The translations under genes and the position numbers were made by a program. From JBOFIQ01 sp051654905 (GTDB lineage Bacteria > Actinomycetota > Actinomycetes > Propionibacteriales > Propionibacteriaceae): a stretch of 64,000 nt of DNA. Under the pieces are notes generated by a model, which saw nothing but the letters and a program-made list of their open reading frames with translations, had not been told where the DNA came from and did no database searches. Every line of letters begins with the position of its first letter. The stretch's first letter is position 1. Shown here piece after piece: positions 49,380-57,893 of this stretch. The stretch is from NCBI GenBank assembly GCA_051654905.1, contig JBOFYY010000159.1, positions 197,230-261,229 of the forward strand, written 5' to 3'.

Positions 49380-50928
49380 CTCTGACAAAAAACTCTTTTG
49401 CGCAATCGACGGGACTGCTGGTAGCCAAAATTTTTGGCATTATCTTCGCGGTGCTCTATGGCGCGGGTGCAATGCTGCTTTTAGTAGGTGGACGTTTTTC
49501 CGGTACTCCAGAATCATTGGCGACGCCATTGCCGCTGGCATTCAGCGCATTGTCGATTATTTTTGTTTTATCGGTGTTGCTCTTTTTCGGCTCTGTCAAA
49601 CCCTTGATCCGGCACGTTTCGCAGTATTTCCAGTTCGGGCAAAAGATCTAATTCCAGGGATTCTTCTGATCGGGATTTTCCTTAGTATAGGAGGAATTTT
49701 TGTCACAGTCCTTAGCGTTGGTTATGTAATAGCGAGTTCTTGGACCCTATCGCAAACGATAATTGCGGGAATCTGTGCTGCAGTAGGTGTTGCCACTATG
49801 GTGATATGGAGTCGAGTGCTGGTTGCTTGGTTTGCTGCTGGGCTTAGCAAAAGACATACCCGCGATATGACGGCGATAATTTTCGCCATTATTATCATTA
49901 TCCCGTCGTTGCTTCCGCAGATACTTAAGTCCGTTGGAGTTGGAAATAGCAAGGTTGTGGCAATTGCGGAATCTGTAATGTCGTGGCTGCCATTGGGCTG
50001 GGCGTGGGCTGCCCCATGGGATGTAGCTGCAAATAACTGGACAGTATCACTACTGCGGATGGCCTTGGCAATCGCACTGCTAGTTTTAGGATTATGGGCT
50101 TGGATGCGAGCGCTAGATCGAGCTTTGCAACGTCCGATTGAGTCAAGCGGATCTAACGAAAAAGTAAAAGCTCACGGCATCGTTGATCGAATCTGTCCCA
50201 GTAGTGTTTGGGGAGCTATCGCTGCGCGTAGCCTGCATTATTGGAAGCGGGACCCGCGTCATTTCATGTTGATTATTATGACGCTGATTATTCCAGTTCT
50301 CTGGTTCGGGCCAGTTATTTTTGGTGATGCAGATGCTAGCAAAGAAATACTTTTTGCCGCTCCAGCAGTTGCAACGATTTTCTTTGGGCAGACTGCGTTT
50401 TACGAACTTTCCTACGATGGGTCTGCGCTCTGGACGCATATCGTGGCTGGGATACGTGGTCGAGACGACCGGTTGGGACGGATTTGGGCAATCCTGCTGG
50501 TACTAGGACCCGTGGTCTTAGTAATACAGCTGGCAGTGTTGTTACTAATGCCGGGTAGCTGGCAAGTCAAGATCGGTAGCGTCGCTGTAACCATTATTTT
50601 TGCGGGTGCAGGGCTAGGTGCTGGGTCACTGGTTGGTTCGTTCTTTAATGTGTCCTCTCCGCCACCAGGGGCAAATATGTTTGCCAAGAAATCTGGTGGT
50701 GGCTGGATGTCAATACTTATGCTTATGGCAGTATCACTTATATCGCTAGTGGTGGCTATCCCTACGCTTATTTTGATATTTATCGGGCGAAGGTGGGCTT
50801 CAATAATGGCATTGCCGGTAGCTATTGGAATGGCGATTGCAATGCTTGCGATAGGAATTATTTTTGGTGGCAAGCGGCTAGAAAATAACTGGCCAGAGTT
50901 ACTTGCTCAAATATCTGATGATAAATAG
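49349..50928 (+). pseudogene. ABC-2 type exporter permease, interrupted by a -1 frameshift
   Basis: Two frames make one protein of about 525 residues. Frame 1 starts at GTG 49349 and ends 49651; its natural sequence stops making sense after SVLLFFGS near 49592. The second frame continues as QTLDPARFAVFPVRAKDLIP, then membrane helices to 50928. TLDPxRFxxFPxRxxDLxPG is a familiar motif of these permeases, so the intact protein would read straight across with one extra base at about 49592-49602. Either a real inactivating deletion or a sequencing error. Internal ATG at 49798 could express the C-terminal 376 residues, but they would lack the first helices. Confidence 0.8.
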
Positions 50929-50962
50929 CTGGTAGAGAAAAAGAGATAATTTTAATATTTTT

Positions 50963-51002
50963 ATGGGGAGGCAAACCGTGTCCACTCGGTTCGCCTCCCC
51001 AT
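50963..51002. terminator. Long hairpin after the exporter genes
   Basis: A 16-position stem (50963-50978 with 50987-51002) with one mismatch (A50973 opposite C50992) and an eight-base loop. It can end the exporter transcript on + and any riboswitch transcript on -. Neither side has a T-run; the sequence before it on + is T-rich. Confidence 0.6.
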
Positions 51003-51030
51003 AGTGAGGTTATTTGCCGTGTCCACTCGG
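50976..51030. repeat. 14-bp direct repeat CCGTGTCCACTCGG
   Basis: Exact copies at 50976-50989 and 51017-51030, 27 bases apart. Each can fold as a 3-bp CCG/CGG hairpin. The first is the apex of the 50963-51002 stem. The duplicate offers an alternative pairing partner, so competition between structures is possible downstream of the minus-strand riboswitch. Confidence 0.75.
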
Positions 51031-51148
51031 CGCACAACCATATGTGGCGTAGGCTCAGAACCGCAATCGTTGCATCGGGACGCCAAAGCCCCTAAGACGG
51101 TAACCGTTGCGACGGAATCGACAGATCGTGTGCAATCCGGATACAGCT

Positions 51149-51181
51149 CGTCGCTGACCGGCTCGCCCGCGGTCCTCGACG
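51149..51181 (-). promoter_or_regulatory. Structured RNA element after the second cobalamin riboswitch
   Basis: CGTCG and GACCG pair with CGGTC and CGACG (51149-51153/51177-51181 and 51156-51160/51170-51174), separated by a symmetric two-base internal loop, giving a ten-pair hairpin about 24 bases past the riboswitch on the minus strand. Could be part of the riboswitch expression platform or a stable non-coding RNA body. The strand is assigned by association with the riboswitch. Confidence 0.4.
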
Positions 51182-51204
51182 GGTTTGTACTGAGCCAGAA
51201 GCTA

Positions 51205-51281
51205 TGTAGGCAGTCCGACTTAGCGCTAGAAGCACTTCACGGTTGCGGGTCAGCGCTGGATTTACACCAGCTTCCCCTACA
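51205..51281 (-). promoter_or_regulatory. Cobalamin riboswitch without an adjacent target gene
   Basis: On the minus strand: GGGGAAG, GCTGGTGTAAATCCAGC, GCTG, ACCCGCAACCGTGA and then AAGTCGGACTGCC, the conserved B12-riboswitch blocks in order, bracketed by TGTAGG/CCTACA (51276-51281 with 51205-51210). Compact like the copy at 14180-14270. The gene-free stretch 50929-51351 holds this, the hairpin at 51149-51181, the direct repeat and the terminator-like stem. Downstream on the same strand there is no gene until sodA at 48419; the exporter genes are on the other strand. Either it controls a non-coding or antisense RNA, or its gene has been lost. Confidence 0.88.
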
Positions 51282-51351
51282 GAGATTCGTTACTCTCTAA
51301 CCTAGACTATGTAGTGTCAAGGGCACAAGAGCTAAGTTGATAAAAGTCTGG

Positions 51352-51942
51352 TTAAGGTCGGCGAACTTCTAGCACTCGGAACCCTTTGGAGCTTGCGGTA
51401 CGCTCGCAGTACCAGCCCTGCTCGATAAGCCAGCGTTGTAAGGAATCTGCGCCTAAATGTTTACCTACTACGAGTCGAGCAACGCCAGTATCGCTGAGGC
51501 GAGGTAGCCAGAGTAGTAGCAATTTGTGGAGAGCTTCTTTGCCGATTCGGATTGGCGGGTTAGACCAGATCTCGTCGTAGCAGATAGTGGGATCGACGTC
51601 GTCAGGGTGCAGTGCGGTGACCTGTGTCAGTCCTAGAGTTGCGGAGTTATCCCTAGTCAGGGTCAGTGCGCGCTCGTTAACGTCAACAGCGGTGATCTGA
51701 GCTTGGGGAAGCGCTAAACCAAGAGCTAGTGCTAGTGGCCCCCAGCCGCATCCCAGATCAAGAATGCTGTGCGCATTTGGATTGGGGCGGGATTCGCGTA
51801 GCAAAATAGCGGTAGCTTGATCCAGCCCATTACTAGAGAAAACTCCATCAGCGATGGCTACTTCTACCCGTTTTCCCCAAAGTTCGACGCTACGTTGGCG
51901 GCGCTTTTCGGTAGAAGTAGGGGTTTCGAAATAATGGCTCAT
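51352..51942 (-). CDS. RsmC-like class I methyltransferase (MTS domain)
   Basis: 196 residues. SAM-binding motif ILDLGCGWGPLALALG at about 60-75, acidic loop AVDVNERAL, and the substrate motif NPPIRIGK (NPPx) near 130. This is the small-domain form of the RsmC/RlmG family that methylates guanine N2 in rRNA; it lacks the N-terminal half of E. coli RsmC, as in many Gram-positives. Starts within the last codon of the upstream gene (4-base overlap). Confidence 0.85.
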   Translation of the reverse strand: MSHYFETPTSTEKRRQRSVELWGKRVEVAIADGVFSSNGLDQATAILLRESRPNPNAHSILDLGCGWGPLALALGLALPQAQITAVDVNERALTLTRDNSATLGLTQVTALHPDDVDPTICYDEIWSNPPIRIGKEALHKLLLLWLPRLSDTGVARLVVGKHLGADSLQRWLIEQGWYCERTASSKGFRVLEVRRP

Positions 51943-52403
51943 GGGCGCACCTTAGAAATAAACCAAGCATTGCGGGGGAAATCAAAGAAAAAATCGCCGT
52001 GAGATAGAAAATCTTGGCCAATAATAATAGTTAGCGGCCAGGAGCTATCGTGTTCGGAAAGATCGGCGGCAGTAATTGGAATAGCAGGGAAATCAATTCC
52101 AGCTACCCGGCAACTTGGCATAATGCCACGACCATGTTCTAGCTGGAAAATATCAGGATATTCTGCGGCTAATATAGCGTCGATATATGTTTTAGTAGCA
52201 GTGGGATCTACCAATGCGCGAGTGCGGAATGCGTTGATCCGGATATCAATAAATGTTTCGTTATCAGGGCGTTCTAGCTCGAGTGGAAAACCTGCGGGGC
52301 GATCGCTGTCGATATCTGCTTGTCCATCGGCGGCTCGCAGTAGCACAGTGTGCTCTTGCAGCTCCGATAGTGGGGGCAAGCTAGTTAACGAAATAGTGCG
52401 CAT
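51939..52403 (-). CDS. Hypothetical protein, retropepsin-like fold with altered active site
   Basis: 154 residues. RALVDPTATKTYID (62-75) sits where aspartic proteases of the retropepsin/clan AA type have ALVDTGAT, and IIIGQDFLS plus FFFDFPRNAWFI (138-149) match the later IGxDFL and final beta-strand blocks. The DTG core reads DPT, so peptidase activity is doubtful. By-eye inference; no other family suggests itself. Gene lies between truA and the methyltransferase, overlapping the latter by 4 bases. Confidence 0.6.
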   Translation of the reverse strand: MRTISLTSLPPLSELQEHTVLLRAADGQADIDSDRPAGFPLELERPDNETFIDIRINAFRTRALVDPTATKTYIDAILAAEYPDIFQLEHGRGIMPSCRVAGIDFPAIPITAADLSEHDSSWPLTIIIGQDFLSHGDFFFDFPRNAWFISKVRP

Positions 52404-52406
52404 GAA

Positions 52407-53258
52407 TTAACAATCTCCCGATAGACAGCGAACCGATCGCGTCAGGTTTGCACGGTCGGCAAGTTCGCTATTTTCGGGATAGCGAACTTCTTCTAGACAT
52501 AAACCGTGGGCTGGCATGACGCGGTTATCATTGGCACGACTGGTAGCTGTCAGCATATCTTCTACCCACGACAACGGCTTGCGACGGCTACCTACGGCTG
52601 TCAAAGCGCCCATGAGAGAGCGCACCATCGAGTGACAGAAAGCATCAGCTCGAACTTCGGTAACTAATAGACCATCTGGCTCGCGATGGGTGTGAAGTTC
52701 TTGGAGGGTGCGGATAGTGGTTGCGCCAACGCGCGCTTTGCAGAAAGCAGCGAAGTCATGAAACCCCAGCAATGGTTGGGCGGCTTGGTTCATGAGATCG
52801 ACGTCTAGCTGATCGGTCCAGGAGACAACATGGTTACGGCGGAGAGGGTCAGCGTGCGTGCTTGGATCTGCGATGCGATAGCGATAATGACGCCATAGCG
52901 CTGAGAAGCGAGCGTCAAAACCGACAGGCGCCACACTGATATGACGAACAATGATGTCATCAGGAAGCGCGCGACGTAGCCGCCTTTCTAGCAGCTGAGG
53001 TAGATCAATATCTCCAGTTATGCGACGAACTAAATGTGTGGGATCGATGGACTCTGGTAAGTCAATGTGGGCTACTTGCCCACGGGCGTGAACGCCAGCA
53101 TCGGTGCGCCCAGCCACGGTCAGCGATGGCGGAGTTTCTAGGCGCAATACGTTACTTAGCCACCGTTCTAATTCTCCTTGTACGGTACGTAGCCCGGGTT
53201 GGGTTGCCCAGCCCGAGAAGTTCCCTCCGTCGTAGGAAATATCAAGACGAAGCCTCAT
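52407..53258 (-). CDS. truA: tRNA pseudouridine(38-40) synthase
   Basis: Converts uridines 38-40 of the tRNA anticodon arm to pseudouridine; 283 residues. Catalytic Asp53 lies in GRTDAGVHA; FHDFAAFCKA and AFCHSMVRSLMGAL are conserved. In many actinobacteria truA follows rplQ; here it sits with trmB about 9 kb downstream. Start overlaps trmB by 4 bases. Confidence 0.95.
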   Translation of the reverse strand: MRLRLDISYDGGNFSGWATQPGLRTVQGELERWLSNVLRLETPPSLTVAGRTDAGVHARGQVAHIDLPESIDPTHLVRRITGDIDLPQLLERRLRRALPDDIIVRHISVAPVGFDARFSALWRHYRYRIADPSTHADPLRRNHVVSWTDQLDVDLMNQAAQPLLGFHDFAAFCKARVGATTIRTLQELHTHREPDGLLVTEVRADAFCHSMVRSLMGALTAVGSRRKPLSWVEDMLTATSRANDNRVMPAHGLCLEEVRYPENSELADRANLTRSVRCLSGDC

Positions 53259-53962
53259 TGCTGTACTAGCTCCCAGGCGAGATCAAGTATTTTTCTACCT
53301 TGGGCGATGCCGCGAGATTCGTACTTAGTTAAGGGACGTTCGGGATCGCGTTCACAGATGCCACCGCGGAAGCGGGGATCATTGCCAAGGATCTCAAGAG
53401 TGTGTTCGGCGTATTCTTCCCAATCAGTGGCAATGAGCCAGCGTCCGCCAGGGGTTAAGCATCGGGCGACAACATTGACAAAAGCAGGATTGACTAGCCG
53501 GCGCTTATGGTGGCGATTCTTCTGCCAAGGATCTGGGAAGAAGGTACGCAATTCTTGAATACTTGATGTGGGGATTAGGTGTTCCATGCCGGCGACGCCA
53601 TCAGCAATGATGATTCGGAGATTCTCGACGCCAGCGCGATCGGCTTTTCCCATAGTTGATGCTACCGATGGTTCGTATACCTCAAAAGCCACTACATTGC
53701 AGTCGCGGTGGGCGGCAGCAAATGCGACGGGGGAATCGCCATTCCCAGAGCCAACTTCGACGTAAAGCGGGGCGTTCCGTCCAAAGATTTTCGGGAAATC
53801 AAGTTCTGCAGCAGCGGGGGAAACCGAGGTGTCGGTATCGTCGCGAGGAATCTCGACAAGATAGTGGCGTAGCTGAGTCCAAGCTTTTTCTTGGCTGGAA
53901 TTCATGCGGGTGCTGCGACGCACGAAGGACAATATCTGACGGTTGGGGCGCTGCTCGGTCAT
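53255..53962 (-). CDS. trmB: tRNA (guanine-N7-)-methyltransferase
   Basis: Makes m7G46 in tRNA variable loops; 235 residues. SAM motif YVEVGSGNGDSPVAFAAAHR, the ADGVAGMEHLIP block and the hallmark FFPDPWQKNRHHKRRLVNPA. A 26-residue N-terminal stretch rich in Arg precedes the fold. First gene of the minus-strand trmB-truA-hypothetical-methyltransferase unit, all joined by overlaps or within a few bases. Confidence 0.95.
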   Translation of the reverse strand: MTEQRPNRQILSFVRRSTRMNSSQEKAWTQLRHYLVEIPRDDTDTSVSPAAAELDFPKIFGRNAPLYVEVGSGNGDSPVAFAAAHRDCNVVAFEVYEPSVASTMGKADRAGVENLRIIIADGVAGMEHLIPTSSIQELRTFFPDPWQKNRHHKRRLVNPAFVNVVARCLTPGGRWLIATDWEEYAEHTLEILGNDPRFRGGICERDPERPLTKYESRGIAQGRKILDLAWELVQQ

Positions 53963-54057
53963 GGCGACTATCGTAGGGGTAAATCGGTGTGAAACCTGAT
54001 ACGAGAATTAAAGAAAATACTTCATGATGGTTGGAGTACCTCATTCTAGAAGGGTTT

Positions 54058-54468
54058 ATGCGTACTCTACTTAACTTAATTTGGTTTGTTTTCGGAGGAT
54101 TTTGGTTAGCTCTGGGCTATCTAGTCGCCGGGATCATATCTTTTTTATTCATCGTAACGATTCCGTGCGGGGTAGCTGCATTTAGGATGGCTCGTTATGT
54201 TGCTTGGCCTTTTGGTAAGGCAGTGGTTCCTGATCCTGCTGCGGGAAAACTTTTTGGTGTGGCTAACATCATCTGGTTTATTACTGCTGGCTGGTGGTTG
54301 GTGTTGCTTCATATCGCAACAGCTTTAGCGCAAAGTCTGACAATCATTGGAGTGATGCATGCCCTGGTGAACCTAAAAATGATTCCACTTTCTTGTTTCC
54401 CATTTGGTAAGAGAATCGTTGATCGGAGAAGGTTTGCTGCGGGTTTTGCCCCGTTGCATTCGATCTAA
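54058..54468 (+). CDS. yccF: YccF domain membrane protein
   Basis: 136 residues from ATG 54058, preceded by AGAAGGG; the frame extends to a TTG at 54031 but MRTLLNLIWFVFGGFWLALG is the family start. Two YccF repeats, each with hydrophobic helices and the VTIPCGVAAFRMARYVAWPFGK or LSCFPFGKRIV signature. Inner-membrane protein of unknown function. Divergent from trmB, between it and rplM. Confidence 0.85.
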   Translation: MRTLLNLIWFVFGGFWLALGYLVAGIISFLFIVTIPCGVAAFRMARYVAWPFGKAVVPDPAAGKLFGVANIIWFITAGWWLVLLHIATALAQSLTIIGVMHALVNLKMIPLSCFPFGKRIVDRRRFAAGFAPLHSI

Positions 54469-54503
54469 AATACTGTGGCGGGCCAGATCTGGTTAGACAC
54501 GTT

Positions 54504-54533
54504 TTGACCAGTGGTGCCTTGCCGGGGTAATCT
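54504..54533 (+). promoter_or_regulatory. Probable rplM-rpsI promoter
   Basis: TTGACC (54504-54509), an 18-base spacer and TAATCT (54528-54533) form a good actinobacterial promoter. It leaves a leader of roughly 95 bases before the rplM start at 54634. Confidence 0.6.
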
Positions 54534-54633
54534 GAGTCGTTGTTGCGCTAGCTCGCCTTCGCTTTTATCGCGTTTGAGCTCTTATGTACAACACTTGAAC
54601 CTGTCAGCAACTCATGGAAGATGGTCCCAGACC

Positions 54634-55077
54634 GTGTCTACGTACAGCCCGAAGCCTGGCGAGATCACCAGGACTTGGCATGTGATCGATGCCGAGAACA
54701 TCGTCCTCGGCCGCCTTGCGGTCGCTTGCGCCACCCTATTGCGCGGCAAGCACAAGCCGACCTTCGCGCCGCACGTCGATACCGGCGACTTCGTCGTGGT
54801 GATCAACGCCAGCAAGATTGCGCTTACCGGCAAAAAGGCAACCGATAAAATCGCTTACCGTCACTCCGGTCAGCCGGGTGGCTTAAAAGCAACCGCTTAC
54901 GGTGAACTCCTTGATAAGGATCCCCGTAAAGCAGTCGAGCTAGCGGTATGGGGCATGATGCCCAAGAACCGTATTGCACGCCAGTTGATGAAGAAGCTCA
55001 AGGTCTACGCTGGCCCGGAGCACCCACATACGGCTCAGAAGCCGGTTCCCTTCGAGATCACCCAGATCGCCCAGTAA
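54634..55077 (+). CDS. rplM: 50S ribosomal protein L13
   Basis: 147 residues from GTG 54634, preceded by GGAAG. The frame continues upstream to 54511 but that part overlaps the promoter and has no L13 similarity. Conserved TWHVIDAENIVLGRLAVACA and the AVWGMMPKNRIARQLMKKLK to YAGPEHPHTAQKP segments. Early assembly protein of the large subunit. Followed by rpsI after 31 bases. Confidence 0.96.
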   Translation: MSTYSPKPGEITRTWHVIDAENIVLGRLAVACATLLRGKHKPTFAPHVDTGDFVVVINASKIALTGKKATDKIAYRHSGQPGGLKATAYGELLDKDPRKAVELAVWGMMPKNRIARQLMKKLKVYAGPEHPHTAQKPVPFEITQIAQ

Positions 55078-55108
55078 CGGCTGATCGCCACCATACGAGG
55101 AATACAGA

Positions 55109-55639
55109 GTGTCTGAGACCACTGTCGAGAATGAGTCGACCGTCGACGAGGTGACCGCCTTCGTTGAAGGCGATCGCGAAATCGCTTATCGTTCAGAAGC
55201 TGGCGTTGCATCGTCAGCTGCCGCGCAGTCTGCTGGCCGCCCGGCTGTTGTAGCTAATGGTGCTGCTGTTGGTCGCCGCAAGGAAGCCATCGCTCGCGTC
55301 CGTATCGTTCCAGGCTCCGGCTCGTGGACGATCAATGGTCGTGTACTTGAGGACTACTTCGTCAACAAGATTCATCAGCAGCTAGTAAGCGAGCCTTTCG
55401 AGACCGCTGGCGTTACGGGCTCTTACGACGTTATCGCCCGTATTTCCGGTGGTGGCACCACCGGTCAGGCTGGCGCTCTTCGTCTAGCTATTGCGCGTGC
55501 GCTTAACGGTGTTGACGCCGAAGCTTCCCGTCCTGCTTTGAAGAAGGCCGGAATGCTTACCCGCGATGCCCGTATCAAAGAGCGTAAGAAGGCTGGTCTT
55601 AAGAAGGCCCGCAAGGCTCCGCAGTACAGCAAGCGCTGA
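55109..55639 (+). CDS. rpsI: 30S ribosomal protein S9
   Basis: 176 residues, GTG start with GAGGA upstream. An acidic, Ala-rich N-terminal extension of about 50 residues precedes the core, which starts at GRRKEAIARVRIVPGSGSWT. Ends LKKARKAPQYSKR, the universal C-terminus that reaches the P-site tRNA. Extensions of this kind are common in actinobacterial S9. Confidence 0.97.
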   Translation: MSETTVENESTVDEVTAFVEGDREIAYRSEAGVASSAAAQSAGRPAVVANGAAVGRRKEAIARVRIVPGSGSWTINGRVLEDYFVNKIHQQLVSEPFETAGVTGSYDVIARISGGGTTGQAGALRLAIARALNGVDAEASRPALKKAGMLTRDARIKERKKAGLKKARKAPQYSKR

Positions 55640-55645
55640 TTTTCC

Positions 55646-56998
55646 ATGGCCAGGCTGTTTGGCACCGATGGGGTGCGCGGCAAGGCCAATGTGGATCTTA
55701 CAGCTGAGTTGGCACTGGATCTTTCAGTGGCAGCTGCCCATGTGTTGGGCGAGGCCGGTGCCTTTAAGGGGCGCCGGCCTTTGGCATGCGTTGGCAGAGA
55801 TCCACGGGCCAGCGGTGAGTTTTTAGAAGCGGCAGTAGTAGCAGGTTTGCTGAGCGCTGGCGTTGATGTACTGCGAGTCGGAAATATTCCTACTCCAGGT
55901 TTGGCGTATTTGACGGCTTCGCGTAAGGCTGATTTAGGCGTCATGCTGTCGGCTTCGCATAATCCGATGCCAGATAACGGTATTAAGTTTTTCGCTAAAG
56001 GCGGCGTAAAACTTGATGATGCTATCGAAGACGCTATCGAAGAACGTATTGGTCAAGAATGGCAGCGTCCTGTCGGAGACCAAGTTGGTCGAGTTCAAGT
56101 CGATTTCGGTGCTAAAGATGAATACATTGCACATCTAGTGTCATCGCTTGGTTCACACGGATCACTTGAGGGCATCAAAGTTGTGTTGGATTGCGCTAAT
56201 GGTGCTTCCTCTATGACTGCTCCGGCTGCTTTCGCAGCGCAAGGTGCTGACGTCGTAGTGATCCATGCCGAACCTAACGGTCTCAATATCAACGAGAATT
56301 GTGGTTCTACCCACATGGGGGATCTACAAAAAGCTGTCGTTGAGCATGGTGCAGATATGGGATTTGCTTTTGATGGTGACGCTGATCGCTGTCTTGCTGT
56401 TGACCATACGGGAACCATCGTTGATGGAGATCAGATTCTGGCAGTGCTAGCACTGGCTATGAAAGAAGAAAATACGCTTCTTTCGGACACCGTTGTAGTG
56501 ACGGTAATGAGTAATCTTGGATTCGTTAACGCTATGCGAGATCACGATATTCGTATTGATCAAACTAAAGTTGGCGACCGCTACGTGCTAGAAAGCATGA
56601 ACGCAAACGGTTTTGCTTTGGGTGGTGAACAGTCAGGTCACGTCATCATGAGTGAGTTTGCTACTACCGGTGACGGTTCGCTGACGGGATTACATATCGC
56701 GGCTCGGGTGGCACGAACTGGGAAAACTTTGCAAGAATTAGCATCTGTGATGACGCGGTTGCCGCAGGTCATGATCAATGTGAAGAATGTTGATAAAGCT
56801 CGTGCCGGGCTGGATCCAGATATTAACCATGCGGTAGCAGAGGTAGCTAAGGAGCTAGGTCGTAGCGGGAGAGTGCTATTACGCCCGTCTGGTACTGAAC
56901 CGCTAGTTCGAGTTATGGCAGAAGCAGAAACTGAAGAGAAAGCTCGTCAAGTCTGTGAAAAGCTGGCGCTTCTGGTTGCAGATCGGCTTGCGCTGTAA
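55646..56998 (+). CDS. glmM: Phosphoglucosamine mutase
   Basis: Converts glucosamine 6-phosphate to the 1-phosphate for UDP-GlcNAc and cell-wall synthesis. 450 residues. RLFGTDGVRGKAN start; phosphoserine Ser104 in SASHNPMPDNG; metal loop DGDADR at about 243-248; substrate loop GGEQSGHVI; phosphate site RPSGTEPLVRVM near the C-terminus. It follows rpsI after six bases and is closed by a terminator. glmS, the preceding enzyme, is 2 kb downstream. Confidence 0.97.
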   Translation: MARLFGTDGVRGKANVDLTAELALDLSVAAAHVLGEAGAFKGRRPLACVGRDPRASGEFLEAAVVAGLLSAGVDVLRVGNIPTPGLAYLTASRKADLGVMLSASHNPMPDNGIKFFAKGGVKLDDAIEDAIEERIGQEWQRPVGDQVGRVQVDFGAKDEYIAHLVSSLGSHGSLEGIKVVLDCANGASSMTAPAAFAAQGADVVVIHAEPNGLNINENCGSTHMGDLQKAVVEHGADMGFAFDGDADRCLAVDHTGTIVDGDQILAVLALAMKEENTLLSDTVVVTVMSNLGFVNAMRDHDIRIDQTKVGDRYVLESMNANGFALGGEQSGHVIMSEFATTGDGSLTGLHIAARVARTGKTLQELASVMTRLPQVMINVKNVDKARAGLDPDINHAVAEVAKELGRSGRVLLRPSGTEPLVRVMAEAETEEKARQVCEKLALLVADRLAL

Positions 56999-57006
56999 TA
57001 ACAATG

Positions 57007-57029
57007 AAAAGGACTCGGGGGTCCTTTTT
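57007..57029 (+). terminator. Intrinsic terminator after glmM
   Basis: AAAAGGAC (57007-57014) pairs with GTCCTTTT (57021-57028) around TCGGGG, with a T-run in the 3' arm. The A-run in the 5' arm means it could also end the convergent minus-strand gene. Confidence 0.85.
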
Positions 57030-57045
57030 GCTTTTACCAGTTGAT

Positions 57046-57855
57046 TTAATCAGAGGCAATTGAGGTATTGCTGGTTGGGCTATATGGTGCTCCCGGATCA
57101 AAACTTAATACTGTTCGGTGCGGTTCAGTCATGGACTGAGTACGAGTAACTCCCCAAACTGGAGCAGCGGAGATGCCATCAATAGTGCTACCGTCAGCTA
57201 CGACGTCGCCCTCTTTTAGTAAGTAGAGAGCGATATTGCCAAGCTGTCCTGCTAGATCTTGCGGAGATAAATCGCGGGTATGGATCTGAAGATCAGGTAG
57301 TCCCAGAACATCAAGACCTAACGTATCTATTATGAATGCGCCATCATCGCCATCAGCTACCTGAAAAATCCGGAGATTAAAGGCAAGACCAGCCGGGAAT
57401 GAAAGTAGTTCTTCTGGAGCTACTAGCTGACCAGAGTGAGTACACCAAATAGCGGTAGGGGAGAACAGTTTAGTTAATGTGGCGACGATGCCAGCGAAAC
57501 TGCGAACTCGATCAGCGGCGCTATGTCCGTCGGTTAAAAGCTCAGCTATTAGCAGCTCCCAGCGAGATTCAGTAGCAGCTTTTCGAAGATCATCTGATAC
57601 AGACCATGATTGGGAGAACTCCATATCTGGAGCGCCTTGCTCGACTATTCCCACAGTTACCAGTGGTACTTGCTGCCCATCGGGATAATCTTGCATCACA
57701 TCTAGATGAGCAATGTGCAGCGCGCCATCTTCGATGCTGACTTCTGCATTAGGAAATGCAGCGCTAATTGCTTCGCGGATAGCTGTCTCTTCGAAAGAAG
57801 GGCGCTCTGATAACAGTAGATGAGCCGTAGAAAATCGGCGGTCGTTCTTGCTCAT
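57046..57855 (-). CDS. DUF4261-like protein
   Basis: 269 residues, cytoplasmic. The C-terminal half, with DTLGLDVLGLPDLQIHTRDL, then LAGQLGNIALYLLKEGDVVA and DGSTIDGIS, fits the DUF4261 pattern. The N-terminal half has STAHLLLSERPSFEETAIRE. Function unknown. It stands alone between the glmM terminator (convergent) and coaA on the same strand, 38 bases downstream of the coaA stop side. Confidence 0.7.
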   Translation of the reverse strand: MSKNDRRFSTAHLLLSERPSFEETAIREAISAAFPNAEVSIEDGALHIAHLDVMQDYPDGQQVPLVTVGIVEQGAPDMEFSQSWSVSDDLRKAATESRWELLIAELLTDGHSAADRVRSFAGIVATLTKLFSPTAIWCTHSGQLVAPEELLSFPAGLAFNLRIFQVADGDDGAFIIDTLGLDVLGLPDLQIHTRDLSPQDLAGQLGNIALYLLKEGDVVADGSTIDGISAAPVWGVTRTQSMTEPHRTVLSFDPGAPYSPTSNTSIASD

Positions 57856-57893
57856 GATTCCTAGTCTTACAGCTTTTATGGAAAAGGGCAGTG

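Noticed and set aside
50961..51236. Minus-strand open frame of 91 codons downstream of the orphan cobalamin riboswitch
   Set aside because: No ATG, GTG or TTG start in the first half, no Shine-Dalgarno sequence, and it runs through the terminator-like stem and both repeat copies. Probably chance openness in a GC-rich structured RNA.
51004..51300. Plus-strand 98-codon open frame over the same region
   Set aside because: It is antisense to the riboswitch core and has no recognisable protein features; its openness follows from the riboswitch sequence.
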